From: Amycolatopsis sp. FDAARGOS 1241
GTDB lineage: Bacteria; Actinomycetota; Actinomycetes; Mycobacteriales; Pseudonocardiaceae
NCBI RefSeq assembly: GCF_016889705.1
Contig: NZ_CP069526.1
Coordinates: forward strand, 5,580,001 to 5,644,000
Length of the DNA stretch: 64,000 bases
Direction: 5' to 3'
The position numbers and the translations under genes were made by a program. Below the pieces are notes generated by a model. That model was not told the origin of the DNA. It searched no databases and worked only from the letters and a program-made list of their open reading frames with translations. Positions 53,185 to 63,637 of the stretch are shown here, piece after piece. Every line of letters begins with the position of its first letter. Within the stretch, counting starts at the first letter, position 1.

Positions 53185-54804
53185 ATGCTGCTCGACGAAA
53201 CAGGCACGCCGGGCGAGGACGGGCTGGTGCACCGGCTCCCGCGCCCGCGCGTCACCATCGCGGAGCACTACGAGCGGGCCTACCGCGAGTTCGGCTCGCG
53301 GATCGCCGTACGCGACGGCGACACCGAGCTCACCTACCGCGAACTCGGTGACCGCGTGCACCGCATCGCCGGCGGACTCACCGCGCTGGGCGTGCGGCGC
53401 GGCGACCGCGGAGTGCTGCTGCTGGGCAACTGCACGGAGTTCTTCGAGGCCGAGCACGCCCTGTTCTCGGGCGGCTTCGTGCGCACCGCGCTGAGCGTCC
53501 GGCTGCACCTGCGCGAGGTGGTGCACATCCTCAACGACTGCACTGCCGCGGTGGTCTTCGCCGACGCCGCCTGGGCCGAACGCCTCGCCGGCATCCGCGG
53601 CGAGCTGCCGGCCCTGCGCCACGTGGTGACGGTCGCCGGCGGACCGGGCGACACGACGCTCGCCGAACTGCGCGCGCACGACCCCGCACCGCCGGCCCGG
53701 CCCGACGCCGGCGACCCGGCGGCCATCCTCTACACCAGCGGCACGACCGGCCTGCCCAAAGGCGCCACGCTCAGCCACGCCAACTGGGCCGCGATGATCC
53801 GCAACGAACTGCTGGAGCTCCCGCCCGGCGCCGACCACGACCTCGTGCTGCACGTCGCACCGTTGAGCCACCTGAGCGGGTACGTCGCGCCATCGTACTT
53901 CGTGCGCGGCGCGACCCACCTCACGTGCGCGAAGTTCGACGCGGCGAGCACCTTGGACCTCATCGCCCGGCACCGCGTGACCATCCTCCCCATGGTGCCG
54001 ACGATGCTGAACCTGCTGGTGCTCGCGGCCGAGCAGCGGCCGGGCGCCTACTCGTCGCTGCGCACGGTCGTCTACGCCGGTTCGCCGATCGCGCCCGACC
54101 GGCTCGCCCGCGCCCGCGCGGTGTTCGGCGACGTGTTCGTGCAGTTCTACGGCCTGAGCGAGCTGCCCATCCCCATTGCGTGCCTGTCGGCGGCCGACCA
54201 CGCGTTCGACCCCGGAGCGGGAGTGCCGGCGCGGCTCGCGTCGGCGGGCCGGGTGAGCCCGTTCGTGCAGGTCAAACTCGTCGACGACACCGGCGAAGAG
54301 GTCGGCCCCGGGGAGATCGGCGAGATCACCGTCCGCGGGGACCAGACGATGATGGGTTACTGGCGGATGCCCGAGGCGACGGCCGCGGTGCTGAGCCCCG
54401 GCGGGTGGGCCGGCACCGGCGACCTCGGTCGCTTCGACGACGAAGGTTACCTGTACATCGTGGACCGCAAGAAGGACATGGTCGTCACCGGCGGGTTCAA
54501 CGTCTACCCCACTGAGATCGAGAACGTGGTGTCCACTGTGGCCGGTGTGGCGGAGGTCGCCGTGGTCGGTGTGCCCGACGAAACCTGGGGCGAGGCGCTG
54601 AAGGCCATCGTCGTGGTGCGCGACGGGCACACCGTGACAGCGGACGACGTCGTCGCCGTGTGCGCGGAGCACCTGGCGAGCTACAAGAAGCCGCGTTCGG
54701 TCGAGTTCGCCGCCGAGCTGCCGAAAACCGGCTCGGGCAAAATCATGCGGCGCCGGTTGCGCGACCAGTACTGGGCCGGTGCCGAGCGCAAGGTCGGCGG
54801 CTGA
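53185..54804 (+). CDS. Acyl-CoA synthetase (AMP-forming, ANL superfamily)
   Basis: 539 aa from ATG 53185 with GGAGGAGG upstream. Adenylation motifs: ILYTSGTTGLPKGATLSHAN (P-loop), HVAPLSHLSGYVAPSYFVRG, VQFYGLSELPIPIACLSAAD, GYWRMPEATAAVLSPGGWAG, TGDLGRFDDEGYLYIVDRKK, DMVVTGGFNVYPTEIENVVS, and the acylation lysine in LPKTGSGKIMRR. The FacL/long-chain or aromatic-acid ligase pattern fits activation of the regulon substrate to its CoA ester. Followed by a strong double hairpin. Confidence 0.88.
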   Translation: MLLDETGTPGEDGLVHRLPRPRVTIAEHYERAYREFGSRIAVRDGDTELTYRELGDRVHRIAGGLTALGVRRGDRGVLLLGNCTEFFEAEHALFSGGFVRTALSVRLHLREVVHILNDCTAAVVFADAAWAERLAGIRGELPALRHVVTVAGGPGDTTLAELRAHDPAPPARPDAGDPAAILYTSGTTGLPKGATLSHANWAAMIRNELLELPPGADHDLVLHVAPLSHLSGYVAPSYFVRGATHLTCAKFDAASTLDLIARHRVTILPMVPTMLNLLVLAAEQRPGAYSSLRTVVYAGSPIAPDRLARARAVFGDVFVQFYGLSELPIPIACLSAADHAFDPGAGVPARLASAGRVSPFVQVKLVDDTGEEVGPGEIGEITVRGDQTMMGYWRMPEATAAVLSPGGWAGTGDLGRFDDEGYLYIVDRKKDMVVTGGFNVYPTEIENVVSTVAGVAEVAVVGVPDETWGEALKAIVVVRDGHTVTADDVVAVCAEHLASYKKPRSVEFAAELPKTGSGKIMRRRLRDQYWAGAERKVGG

Positions 54805-54805
54805 C

Positions 54806-54848
54806 CACTGTGGACGCGGTGGTCAGGTCGGCCACCGCGTCCACAGTG
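54806..54848 (+). terminator. First terminator hairpin after the ligase gene
   Basis: A perfect 17-bp stem (CACTGTGGACGCGGTGG with its complement) and a nine-base loop, starting two bases after the ligase stop. The right arm runs into the 9-bp repeat that follows. Confidence 0.8.
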
Positions 54849-54875
54849 TCCACAGTGTCCACAGTGTCCACAGTG
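54840..54875. repeat. Tandem 9-bp repeat, four units
   Basis: TCCACAGTG repeated four times exactly (54840, 54849, 54858, 54867); the next nine bases (TCCAGTGTA) resemble a decayed fifth unit. The first unit is the end of the hairpin stem, so the repeat seems to have grown by slippage from it. Confidence 0.9.
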
Positions 54876-54924
54876 TCCAGTGTATTCAGGATGTCCGCTG
54901 TGCCCACTGTCTCCGAAGGAGCCG

Positions 54925-54977
54925 GCAGGCGGGGTGAAGCCGGTGCCCGCGAGAGGCACCGGCTTCACCCCGCCTGC
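54925..54977. terminator. Bidirectional terminator with a 23-bp perfect stem
   Basis: Left arm 54925-54947, right arm 54955-54977, loop CGCGAGA. The arms contain GGGGTGAAGCCGGTGCC and its complement. It ends six bases before the stop of the convergent amidohydrolase gene (54983), so it ends transcripts from both sides. Confidence 0.85.
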
Positions 54978-54982
54978 GCGGC

Positions 54983-56260
54983 TCAGCCCTGCTGCCAGCC
55001 CGCGCGCAGCCCGTCGCGGTCCACGCGTTCCCCGGCCAGGTAGACGTCCGCGATCCGCCGGGTCGCCGTGATGTCCCGGCGCGGGTCTTCGTCGAGCACG
55101 ATGAAGTCGGCGCGTTTGCCGGCGGTGAGCGAGCCACGGTCGGCCAGCCCCAGCAGCTCCGCCGACGTCTCCGTCGCGAGCCGGAGCGCGGCCAGCGGTG
55201 ACAGGCCCGCGGCCACGAGCGCCTCCAGCTCGCGGTGCTCGGCGAATCCGATGATCTGCGCGAGCAGGCCCGTGTCGGCGGAGAACACCAGCCGCACGCC
55301 CGCTTCGGCGAGCTCCACGAGCGTCTTCTCCATGCCGCGATAGGCCGCGGCGGTGTCGAACAGCGGTTCCGGTGCGTATTCGCGGATCGTCGAGCGCAGG
55401 CTCTCGACGGCCTCGCTCGGCAAGATGTCCGCGAACGCCGGTTCGTCGAGCCAGGCTTCTCCCGGCGGCCGCTGGATGGCCATCGAAGTGCACACCGCGA
55501 CGTTGTGTTCCTTCAACAACGACACGAGCTCGGCGTCGGTACCGGTGCGCGGCAGGTGCGCGATGATGTCCGCACCCGCGCGCACGACGGCCTTCGCCTC
55601 TTCGAGCGTGTAGATGTGCGCGGCGACGATCAGCCCGCGGGCGTGGGCCTCGTCGATCACCGCCTCGTAGATCCCCGGGCCCAGCTTCGCTTTGGTGCCG
55701 TGGCGGTCGTCGAGCCAGAACTTCACGGCATCGACCTTCTTCGCCGCCAGGCCGCGCACGTATTCGCGGACCTCGGCCGGGCCCGTGGCTTCGTGCACGA
55801 CGTCGGCCGCGAAGAACGGGCCGCCGTTGGTACCTCCCGGCGTCGGCGCGACGATGCCGGCGCCCGCGGTGAACAGCTCGGCGACATCGCGCTCGCCGAG
55901 TTTCCCGGCGCGCTGGTCGTCGCGCACGCCGAGCTCGGTGTCGTCGCGGTCGGTGCCGAGCGACTGGAACGTGCTGACGCCGTAGTAGGCCAGCCGGTGC
56001 AGGTGGTCGATCACGTTGACGCGAGAATAGAAGGCGGCGTGCGAAGTGGTGCCGCACATGTACCCGATGTGGCCGTGGGGGTTCACGATCGCGGGAATGA
56101 TCGTCTTGCCCCGCAAGGAGACCACGGCACCGTCCGAAGCGGTCTCGGCCGCCGCGCCGACCCACTGGACGACGCCCTTGCGCACGCGCAGCGCCGCGTC
56201 CTCGAGCACCTGGTCCCCGCTGATCACGCGGGCTCCCGTGTAGACGGTCTCGTCGCTCAC
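54983..56260 (-). CDS. Metal-dependent amidohydrolase
   Basis: 425 aa from GTG 56260, overlapping the upstream stop (GTGA). Amidohydrolase pattern: GKTIIPAIVNPHGHIGYMCG with the H-x-H metal pair, VDAVKFWLDDRHG (bridging Lys), LIVAAHIYTLEEAKAVVRAG (metal His), DIIAHLPRTGTDAELVSLL, RLVFSADTGLLAQIIGFAEH (metal Asp) and LGLADRGSLTAGKRADFIVL. It resembles imidazolonepropionase/isoaspartyl-type hydrolases of cyclic amides but the substrate is not known. Last gene of the GntR operon. Confidence 0.83.
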   Translation of the reverse strand: MSDETVYTGARVISGDQVLEDAALRVRKGVVQWVGAAAETASDGAVVSLRGKTIIPAIVNPHGHIGYMCGTTSHAAFYSRVNVIDHLHRLAYYGVSTFQSLGTDRDDTELGVRDDQRAGKLGERDVAELFTAGAGIVAPTPGGTNGGPFFAADVVHEATGPAEVREYVRGLAAKKVDAVKFWLDDRHGTKAKLGPGIYEAVIDEAHARGLIVAAHIYTLEEAKAVVRAGADIIAHLPRTGTDAELVSLLKEHNVAVCTSMAIQRPPGEAWLDEPAFADILPSEAVESLRSTIREYAPEPLFDTAAAYRGMEKTLVELAEAGVRLVFSADTGLLAQIIGFAEHRELEALVAAGLSPLAALRLATETSAELLGLADRGSLTAGKRADFIVLDEDPRRDITATRRIADVYLAGERVDRDGLRAGWQQG

Positions 56261-57165
56261 GCGCCGGCTTCCTGCCCGCTCGGGACGGCGTAGCGTGCGC
56301 TGCGCTGTTCGTATTCGGCGTAGCCCATGGTCGCTTCGAACGCGTGCTGCTCGGTGACGAAGTGCTTCACGCCGGCGACGTCCTCTCCCCCGCGCAACGC
56401 GTCGAGCACCGCCGTCACGTTCTTCGACGCCGCGCCGATCACCGTGTACCAGAGCAGAACGATGTCCGCGCCGGCGTCGCCGTATTCCGCGATCGTGCTG
56501 GACGGCTCGTCGGATCCGGGCACGTCGAGCAGGTCGCCGGCCACCATGACGGGCACCGGGATCCGGTCGCGCACACGCTTGAGCTCGGCCGCCGGGATCG
56601 CGGGCGCGAACACCAGGTCCGCACCGGCCGCGGCGTAGGCTTCCAGGCGGCGGACGCAGCCCTCGAGGTCGTGCTCGACCCACGCCGCGTCGGAGCGGGC
56701 GATCACGAGGAAATCGGGGTCGGTGCGGGCGTCGACCGCCGCGCGGACCTTCTGCGCCATCTTCCCGGCCGGCAGCAGCCCGAGCGGGGCCGAGGTGTGC
56801 TTGCCGCCGAGGTTGTCCTCGATGTGCACGCCGGCGACGCCGGCGTCCTCGAAGACCTTCACGGCACGCCAGATGTTCGCGACGTCGTAGAAACCGTTCT
56901 CGGCGTCGGCGAGCACCGGCACGTCGACCGCGTCGACGACGCGGCGCGCCTCTTCGGCGATCTCGTTGAGGGTGAGCAGCCCGACGTCGGGCAGCCCGAA
57001 CGCCGACGCGGCGGCCGCGAAGCTGCCGAGGTAAGTGGCGCGGTAACCGGCCTTTTCGACGAGCCGGGCACTGAGGGCGTCGTAGGCGCCGGGCAGCACG
57101 AGCGGCCCGGGCTGGGCGAGGAGGGCCTCGAACGCCTTCCTGCGCGAGTTCGGTGTGTTCGGCAT
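56257..57165 (-). CDS. Isocitrate lyase/PEP mutase-family enzyme without the lyase cysteine
   Basis: 302 aa from ATG 57165. Barrel motifs: LVLPGAYDALSARLVEKAGY, FGLPDVGLLTLNEIAEEARR, VDVPVLADAENGFYDVANIW (metal ligands), AGVAGVHIEDNLGGKHTSAP, FLVIARSDAAWVEHDLEGCV. In methylisocitrate and dimethylmalate lyases the loop is K(R/K)CGH; here it reads GGKHTSAP, with no cysteine, as in oxaloacetate decarboxylases/hydrolases and other non-lyase members. It probably cleaves or decarboxylates a 2-oxo or malate-like acid, feeding the amidohydrolase partner pathway. Gap to the GntR gene is 13 bp. Confidence 0.82.
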   Translation of the reverse strand: MPNTPNSRRKAFEALLAQPGPLVLPGAYDALSARLVEKAGYRATYLGSFAAAASAFGLPDVGLLTLNEIAEEARRVVDAVDVPVLADAENGFYDVANIWRAVKVFEDAGVAGVHIEDNLGGKHTSAPLGLLPAGKMAQKVRAAVDARTDPDFLVIARSDAAWVEHDLEGCVRRLEAYAAAGADLVFAPAIPAAELKRVRDRIPVPVMVAGDLLDVPGSDEPSSTIAEYGDAGADIVLLWYTVIGAASKNVTAVLDALRGGEDVAGVKHFVTEQHAFEATMGYAEYEQRSARYAVPSGQEAGA

Positions 57166-57178
57166 GGTTTCCTTCGGT

Positions 57179-57820
57179 TCAGACGAGGAAATCGCGGTAG
57201 CGGCGCAGCCGCGTGCGGGCGGTTTTCATGTTGTGGCGCTTGAGTTCCTCGGCGCGCCCGGCGTCACCCTCGGCGAGGGCGGCGATGATCTCGCGGTGCT
57301 CGGCCAGGCTTTCGGCCATGCGCCCCGGCGTCATGAGGATGCGGCGGCGCAGCAGGTGCGCCTGGTCCTGGATGCCGGCGAGGGTCTCGGCGAGGAAGCT
57401 CTGACCCGCCAGGCGGATCACAGTGTCGCGGTAGCAGTCGATGGCCGCGAGGAACGTCTCGAGGTCGCCGGTGTCGGCGGCCTCGTCTAGCGGGCCGGGA
57501 GCGAACAGCCTCCGCAGCCGCACCCAGTCCTCCGGCTTCGCGTTGGCCGCCGCGAGCCGGGCGGCGAGGCCTTCCAGCACCTCGAGGACGTCGTAGATCT
57601 CCTCCAGCCTATCGGGGTCCACCTTGGCGACCACGGTGCCGACGTTGGGGATCCGCTCCACCAGCTTGCGCGACTCCAGCGCGAGCAGGGCCGAGCGGAC
57701 GGCGTTGCGGGTCGTGCCGAGCTCCGCGGCCAGCTTCACCTCCGGCAGCCGGCTGCCGGGCGTGAACTCTCCACGCAGCAGCCGCTCCCGCAGGTGCAGC
57801 TCGACTTCTTCGCTCTTCAT
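57179..57820 (-). CDS. GntR-family regulator, FadR/FCD subfamily
   Basis: 213 aa from ATG 57820. Winged HTH: LRERLLRGEFTPGSRLPEVK, LAAELGTTRNAVRSALLALE, LVERIPNVGTVVAKV. FCD domain: EIYDVLEVLEGLAARLAAAN, IDCYRDTVIRLAGQSFLAET and EHREIIAALAEGDAGRAEEL with Asp/His metal ligands. First gene of the lyase-amidohydrolase operon and likely its ligand-responsive repressor, binding the palindromes at 57877-57904. Confidence 0.87.
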   Translation of the reverse strand: MKSEEVELHLRERLLRGEFTPGSRLPEVKLAAELGTTRNAVRSALLALESRKLVERIPNVGTVVAKVDPDRLEEIYDVLEVLEGLAARLAAANAKPEDWVRLRRLFAPGPLDEAADTGDLETFLAAIDCYRDTVIRLAGQSFLAETLAGIQDQAHLLRRRILMTPGRMAESLAEHREIIAALAEGDAGRAEELKRHNMKTARTRLRRYRDFLV

Positions 57821-57876
57821 GACCGGCCCCTTCGCCCATCGGTGCTGAACCCCAGGTTAGGTGTGTGACGCTTGGG

Positions 57877-57904
57877 TTGTCAACAATGCAGGCGACACTA
57901 TTGT
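57877..57904. promoter_or_regulatory. Two adjacent palindromes in the GntR/acetyltransferase divergent promoter
   Basis: TTGTCAACAA (57877-57886, inverted TTGT/ACAA) and GACACTATTGTC (57893-57904, inverted GACA/TGTC) lie 57 bp upstream of the GntR start and 44 bp from the divergent GNAT start. Such TGT-ACA-type sites are usual for FCD-type GntR proteins. Consensus for this regulator is not known. Confidence 0.45.
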
Positions 57905-57947
57905 CACGTGGCTCTCGTCACCTCCGGGGCCCCGCTAGAGTGGGGGA

Positions 57948-58487
57948 GTGACGATCTTGGTGCGCAAGGCCGGCTCCACCGACCGGGCGACGGTCCTGGC
58001 GCTGCTCGACGGCGCGCGCGGGCTCGGCCTTTCTCCGGCGGAGCGCGCGGCGCAGGGCTTCGTGCAGGGCAGCTTCGACGAGGAGAAGCTCGCGCGGTTC
58101 GAGAACACCACCGGCGTCTACCTCGCCGAGGACGACGGCGAACCGGCGGGCGTCGCGCTGACGTCGCCGGCCGACGACGCCGACGGAGGACCGCCGCGGC
58201 TGACGATCGAAACCGCGCGCGCCGCGGGCTTGACCGAGGGCGTGTTCCTGTACGGGCCCGTTGTGGTCGCCCCGGCGCACCGTGGGCAGGGTGTGGTGCG
58301 GCAGCTGCTCGCGGGCGTCGCCGAGCACCTCGCCGAGCACGAAGCCGGGGTGCTGTTCGTCGAGCGGGCCAACGCGAAGTCACTGGCCGTCCACACGCAC
58401 CTCGGCATGACTTACGTCGGCGACTTCAGCGTCACCGGCCGGGACTACGCCGTGTTCTCGTTCGCCCCGGCGTCGTTCCGCGCCTGA
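57948..58487 (+). CDS. GNAT-family N-acetyltransferase
   Basis: 179 aa from GTG 57948. VRKAGSTDRATVLALLDGAR, GVYLAEDDGEPAGVALTSPA, FLYGPVVVAPAHRGQGVVRQ (the Q/RxxGxG/A acetyl-CoA loop is R-G-Q-G-V), LAGVAEHLAEHEAGVLFVER, NAKSLAVHTHLGMTYVGDFS. A complete single-domain acetyltransferase of unknown substrate. Its last 43 bp overlap the convergent SDR gene. Confidence 0.82.
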   Translation: MTILVRKAGSTDRATVLALLDGARGLGLSPAERAAQGFVQGSFDEEKLARFENTTGVYLAEDDGEPAGVALTSPADDADGGPPRLTIETARAAGLTEGVFLYGPVVVAPAHRGQGVVRQLLAGVAEHLAEHEAGVLFVERANAKSLAVHTHLGMTYVGDFSVTGRDYAVFSFAPASFRA

Positions 58488-59221
58488 CGCGCGCGCAGCC
58501 ACTGCTCGAACTCCGCGGCGACGATGCGCTCGTCGTGCACCCCGGCCGCCGCGGGCGACGCCAGCCAGACGATCGGCGGCCCCATCACCGCCCTGTCCAG
58601 GAACGTGTGCTGCTCCGGGACGTCCGGCAGCATCCCCGTCACGGTGGCGCCGCCGGGCAACAGCAGGTTCACCGTGACGCCGGTACCGAGCAGGTCCGCG
58701 GCCATCACGCGCGACAACGCCTCACTCCCCGCGCGCGACGGACCGTAGGGCACGAAGCCGGCGCGCGTCATCGTCGACTCGTTCACCGTGATGTTCACGA
58801 TCCGGCCGCCGCCGCCCGCGAGCAGGCGCGGCGTGACTTCGCGCGCCACCAGGAAGTAGCCGGTGAGGTTCGTGTCGACCGCCGCGCGGAACCCTTCGGC
58901 GGGCACCTCCCAGAAGCCCCGCGGATGCGTCATGAACCGCGGGTTGACGGTGCGCATGCCGAGCCCCGCGTTGTTCACGAGCAGGTCGAGACCGCCGAAC
59001 CGCGCCCACACCTCGTCGACGGCGCGGGCCACCGACGTCTCGTCCCGCACCTCCAGTGCCACGCCGACCGCGCCGGGTAGCCGCGCGGCGACCGTCCGCG
59101 CCCGCTCCCCCGACCGGCCCGTCACCGCGACCCGCGCGCCGGCCCCGGCCAAGGCGGTGGCCATCGCCAGTCCCAGCCCGCTCGTCGCCCCGGTCACCAG
59201 CACCCTCGTCGTCAGCTCCAT
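58445..59221 (-). CDS. Short-chain dehydrogenase-like protein with atypical catalytic residues
   Basis: 258 aa from ATG 59221. Rossmann part is standard: LVTGATSGLGLAMATALAGA, LLVNNAGLGMRTVNPRF, TNLTGYFLVAREVTPRLLAG, LLPGGATVTGMLPDV. In the active site Y-G-P-S-R replaces YxxxK (arginine for lysine), and the usual serine position about 13 residues before is not a serine. It may have an altered activity or bind NAD(P) only. No operon partner on its strand. Confidence 0.8.
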   Translation of the reverse strand: MELTTRVLVTGATSGLGLAMATALAGAGARVAVTGRSGERARTVAARLPGAVGVALEVRDETSVARAVDEVWARFGGLDLLVNNAGLGMRTVNPRFMTHPRGFWEVPAEGFRAAVDTNLTGYFLVAREVTPRLLAGGGGRIVNITVNESTMTRAGFVPYGPSRAGSEALSRVMAADLLGTGVTVNLLLPGGATVTGMLPDVPEQHTFLDRAVMGPPIVWLASPAAAGVHDERIVAAEFEQWLRARQARNDAGANENTA

Positions 59222-59255
59222 GCCGGCGAGGCTAGGAGCTGGAGCGCGCTCCGCG

Positions 59256-59430
59256 TCAAGCCGACCGCAGGTACGCGACGAGCGAGCCGGGTCCGTACCC
59301 CACGGCGAGCAGCACGCCGGTCGCAGCCGGGGACGGCGTCGGCGAGCCCGCTGCCGGCCGCAAGCAGCGTTCCCACCGCGAACCCGAGCGGCACGGCGAC
59401 CGTCAGCACCGGCCGCGGCGTCCGAAGTGG
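59256..59430 (-). pseudogene. Remnant of a small membrane protein, frameshifted
   Basis: VLTVAVPLGFAVGTLLAAGS with GLADAVP in one frame and, after a shift at about 59325, AATGVLLAVGYGPGSLVAYL with RSA and TGA at 59256. Two hydrophobic stretches in succession look like the last helices of a membrane protein. Family not identified. Confidence 0.35.
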
Positions 59431-59434
59431 GCCG

Positions 59435-59945
59435 TCAGCAGGCGCAATGGATGGTGAGCTCCTTTTCCTGACCGGCCAGCGTGGTCACGTGCGCGCTCAG
59501 GTTCGCCAGCACGCTTCCCCGGATCTGGTTGTCCACGCGGTACAGCTCGGTCACCGGCGCTTCCCGGTCGCGGTTCCCGTCGGCGGCCCACCGGAACGGC
59601 AGCCGCGGCGGTGACCACGGCCGACCGGGTCGAGGCAGGCGCCGGTTTCGAGGGCGGCGCGCACGATCGCCCGCTGCTGCCCGGTCTCGCGGGGCCGGCC
59701 GCCGGGCAGCCGAGCGGGAAGTCGAGGAAGGTGGCCCGCGGAGCCTTCACGGCTTCGGCCGGCGACCCAGCGTCGTGCTGTTCGTGGCCGGCAGGCCGCG
59801 GCGCTCGATGGCGTGCACGAGCCCGCCGCCGGCGACGTGGCACTGCGGGCAGAAGGGCACGACCAGCACGAGGTCGACGCCCATCGCGGTGAACTCGTCG
59901 ACGATCTTCGGCGCCGTCTCGGTGGCCAGCTCATCGTGTTACGAG
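59435..59945 (-). pseudogene. Remnant related to glycine/sarcosine/betaine reductase B-type (GrdB-like) proteins
   Basis: The minus strand reads ELATETAPKIVDEFTAMGVD, LVLVVPFCPQCHVAGGGLVH and AIERRGLPATNSTTLGRRP in one frame; then VKAPRATFLDFPLGCPAG, GRPRETGQQRAIVRAALETG in others; and finally LPFRWAADGNRDREAPVTEL, YRVDNQIRGSVLANLSAHVT to IHCAC at 59435. The TP(C/U)P.CH-like VPFCPQCH and R..F.DFPLG..GR.....Q are features of this reductase family in actinobacteria, where Cys usually stands for selenocysteine. Several frames and the missing N-terminus show decay. Confidence 0.5.
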
Positions 59946-59950
59946 ATCGA

Positions 59951-60154
59951 CCCGACCATCGACACCGCGTGGTCGGCGTATCGGCCGATCACGCCGTCGC
60001 GCTCGAGGTCGCGGCGCCACAGCCCGGGCGCGACGTGCCGGCCGAGCACCGCGGGTTGCTCGACGCCGTGCTCGCCCGCGACGGCGCCCTCGCGGCCGAC
60101 CGGCTCGCCGCGCACCTCGAGGCCACCCACCAGGTGCTCGTGCGGGTTCTCTGA
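59951..60154 (+). pseudogene. C-terminal remnant of a second FCD-type GntR regulator
   Basis: The plus frame gives SADHAVALEVAAPQPGRD, VPAEHRGLLDAVLARDGALA and ADRLAAHLEATHQVLVRVL before the stop. EHR.LLDAVLARD..LA...L.AHLE.TH is the end of an FCD domain. It is divergent from the reductase-like remnant, so a regulator-target pair has decayed together. Confidence 0.5.
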
Positions 60155-60323
60155 CGCGGGCGTCCACTGTGGCCGGTGCCCGCACCGGCCACACCCGATT
60201 GCGCGTCGGCCCCAACCGAGCAGGAATCGAGAAGCGCCCGTGCGCCTGCCGCCGTTAGCGTCGAAGACGTCGAACCGCCGGGCCGCACGAGGCGCCCGGC
60301 AACCGCAGATCCCAGGAGTGACC

Positions 60324-60665
60324 ATGTCCGCCATCAAGACCGTGTTGCACCCCGTTTCCGACCTGGCCAAGGCCAAAGAGGTCTACACCGCGCTGCTCGG
60401 CCTCGCGCCGCAGGCCGACAGCGAGTACTACGTCGGTTTCGACACCGCCGGCCAGCACATCGGGCTCGTGCCCAACGGCGGCCCGCAGGGGATGACCTCG
60501 CCCGTCGCCTACTGGCACGTCGACGACATCGAGGCGAAGCTCGCCGAGGTCACCGCCGCCGGCGCCGTGGTGAAGGACGCGCCGAAGGACGTCGGCGGCG
60601 GGCGCCTCGTCGCCACCGTCACCGACCCCGACGGCAACGTCCTCGGGCTGCTGCAGGACCGCTGA
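60324..60665 (+). CDS. VOC-superfamily (glyoxalase/dioxygenase-fold) protein
   Basis: 113 aa from ATG 60324 (CAGGAG upstream). KTVLHPVSDLAKAKEVYTAL, LGLAPQADSEYYVGFDTAGQ, HIGLVPNGGPQGMTSPVAYW, HVDDIEAKLAEVTAAGAVVK, VATVTDPDGNVLGLLQD. Two beta-alpha-beta-beta-beta modules with conserved metal/ligand positions (His8, His in QHIGL). Such small VOC proteins act in detoxification or bind antibiotics. It lies just upstream of the UvrA paralogue on the same strand. Confidence 0.82.
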   Translation: MSAIKTVLHPVSDLAKAKEVYTALLGLAPQADSEYYVGFDTAGQHIGLVPNGGPQGMTSPVAYWHVDDIEAKLAEVTAAGAVVKDAPKDVGGGRLVATVTDPDGNVLGLLQDR

Positions 60666-60725
60666 GCCGCCCGCGAACGCCACGCTCACCAGCGCCGACC
60701 TGGTTGAATCGAGCCAGGTGACGCC

Positions 60726-60753
60726 GACGGGGGCCGCGGGCGCGGCCCCCGTC
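60726..60753 (+). promoter_or_regulatory. Hairpin between the VOC and UvrA-like genes
   Basis: A perfect 12-bp stem (GACGGGGGCCGC with its complement) and GGGC loop, 19 bp before the UvrA-like start. It could terminate the VOC transcript or act in the leader of the ABC gene; there is no T-run. Confidence 0.5.
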
Positions 60754-60771
60754 CGACGAGAGGGAGACCCG

Positions 60772-63146
<2,375 letters not shown>

Positions 63147-63162
<16 letters not shown>

Positions 63163-63637
63163 GCGGCCAGGAACTCCTCCGCCGCGCCGGGGTTCCCGAG
63201 CCGGTGCAGGCGGGCCCGGGGTCCGGGCCGGGTGATCGCGGCTTCGACGACGGGCAGCGCGCGGCGGCGGTAGGTGACGAGCCAGCGCGGGAAGGCGAGG
63301 TTCTCGCGCGAGCGCCGCAGCGCGCCCGGCGCAGCGCCAGAGCGGGAAGTCCAGCAACACCACGGTGTCGGCGGCCCGCAGGCGTGGTTCGAGGGCGTCG
63401 TACGGGCCGAGGTCACCGTCGAGGAGCCACCGCGGCTCGAGCACCAGGTCCTGCTGGACCTCGAGCCAGCGCACGCGCGGCGTCGGCGTCAGGTCCGGGG
63501 ACCACACCAGCGCGTCGACCTGGACGACGGGCAGATCCGCAGCCGCGCCGAGCCGCGGCGCGAACGTCGACTTGCCCGCGCCGACGCGGCCGAGAACGAC
63601 GACGCGCCGCGTCGTCCGGGCCTCAGGCGCCGGGCAG
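63147..63637 (-). pseudogene. Small P-loop kinase-like protein (DNA topology modulation/adenylate kinase-related), frameshifted
   Basis: The coding strand gives VVVLGRVGAGKSTFAPRLGA (P-loop), DLPVVQVDALVWSPDLTPTP, EPRWLLDGDLGPYDALEPRL, AADTVVLLDFPLWRCAGRA, then after a one-base shift at about 63328 LRRSRENLAFPRWLVTYRRR and NPGAAEEFLAAQALT. This is the FlaR/topology-modulation kinase family. No ATG, GTG or TTG lies in frame before the P-loop, so the start is unclear too. It follows the ECF41 gene by a few bp and overlaps the end of the UvrA-like gene by 16 bp. Confidence 0.55.
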
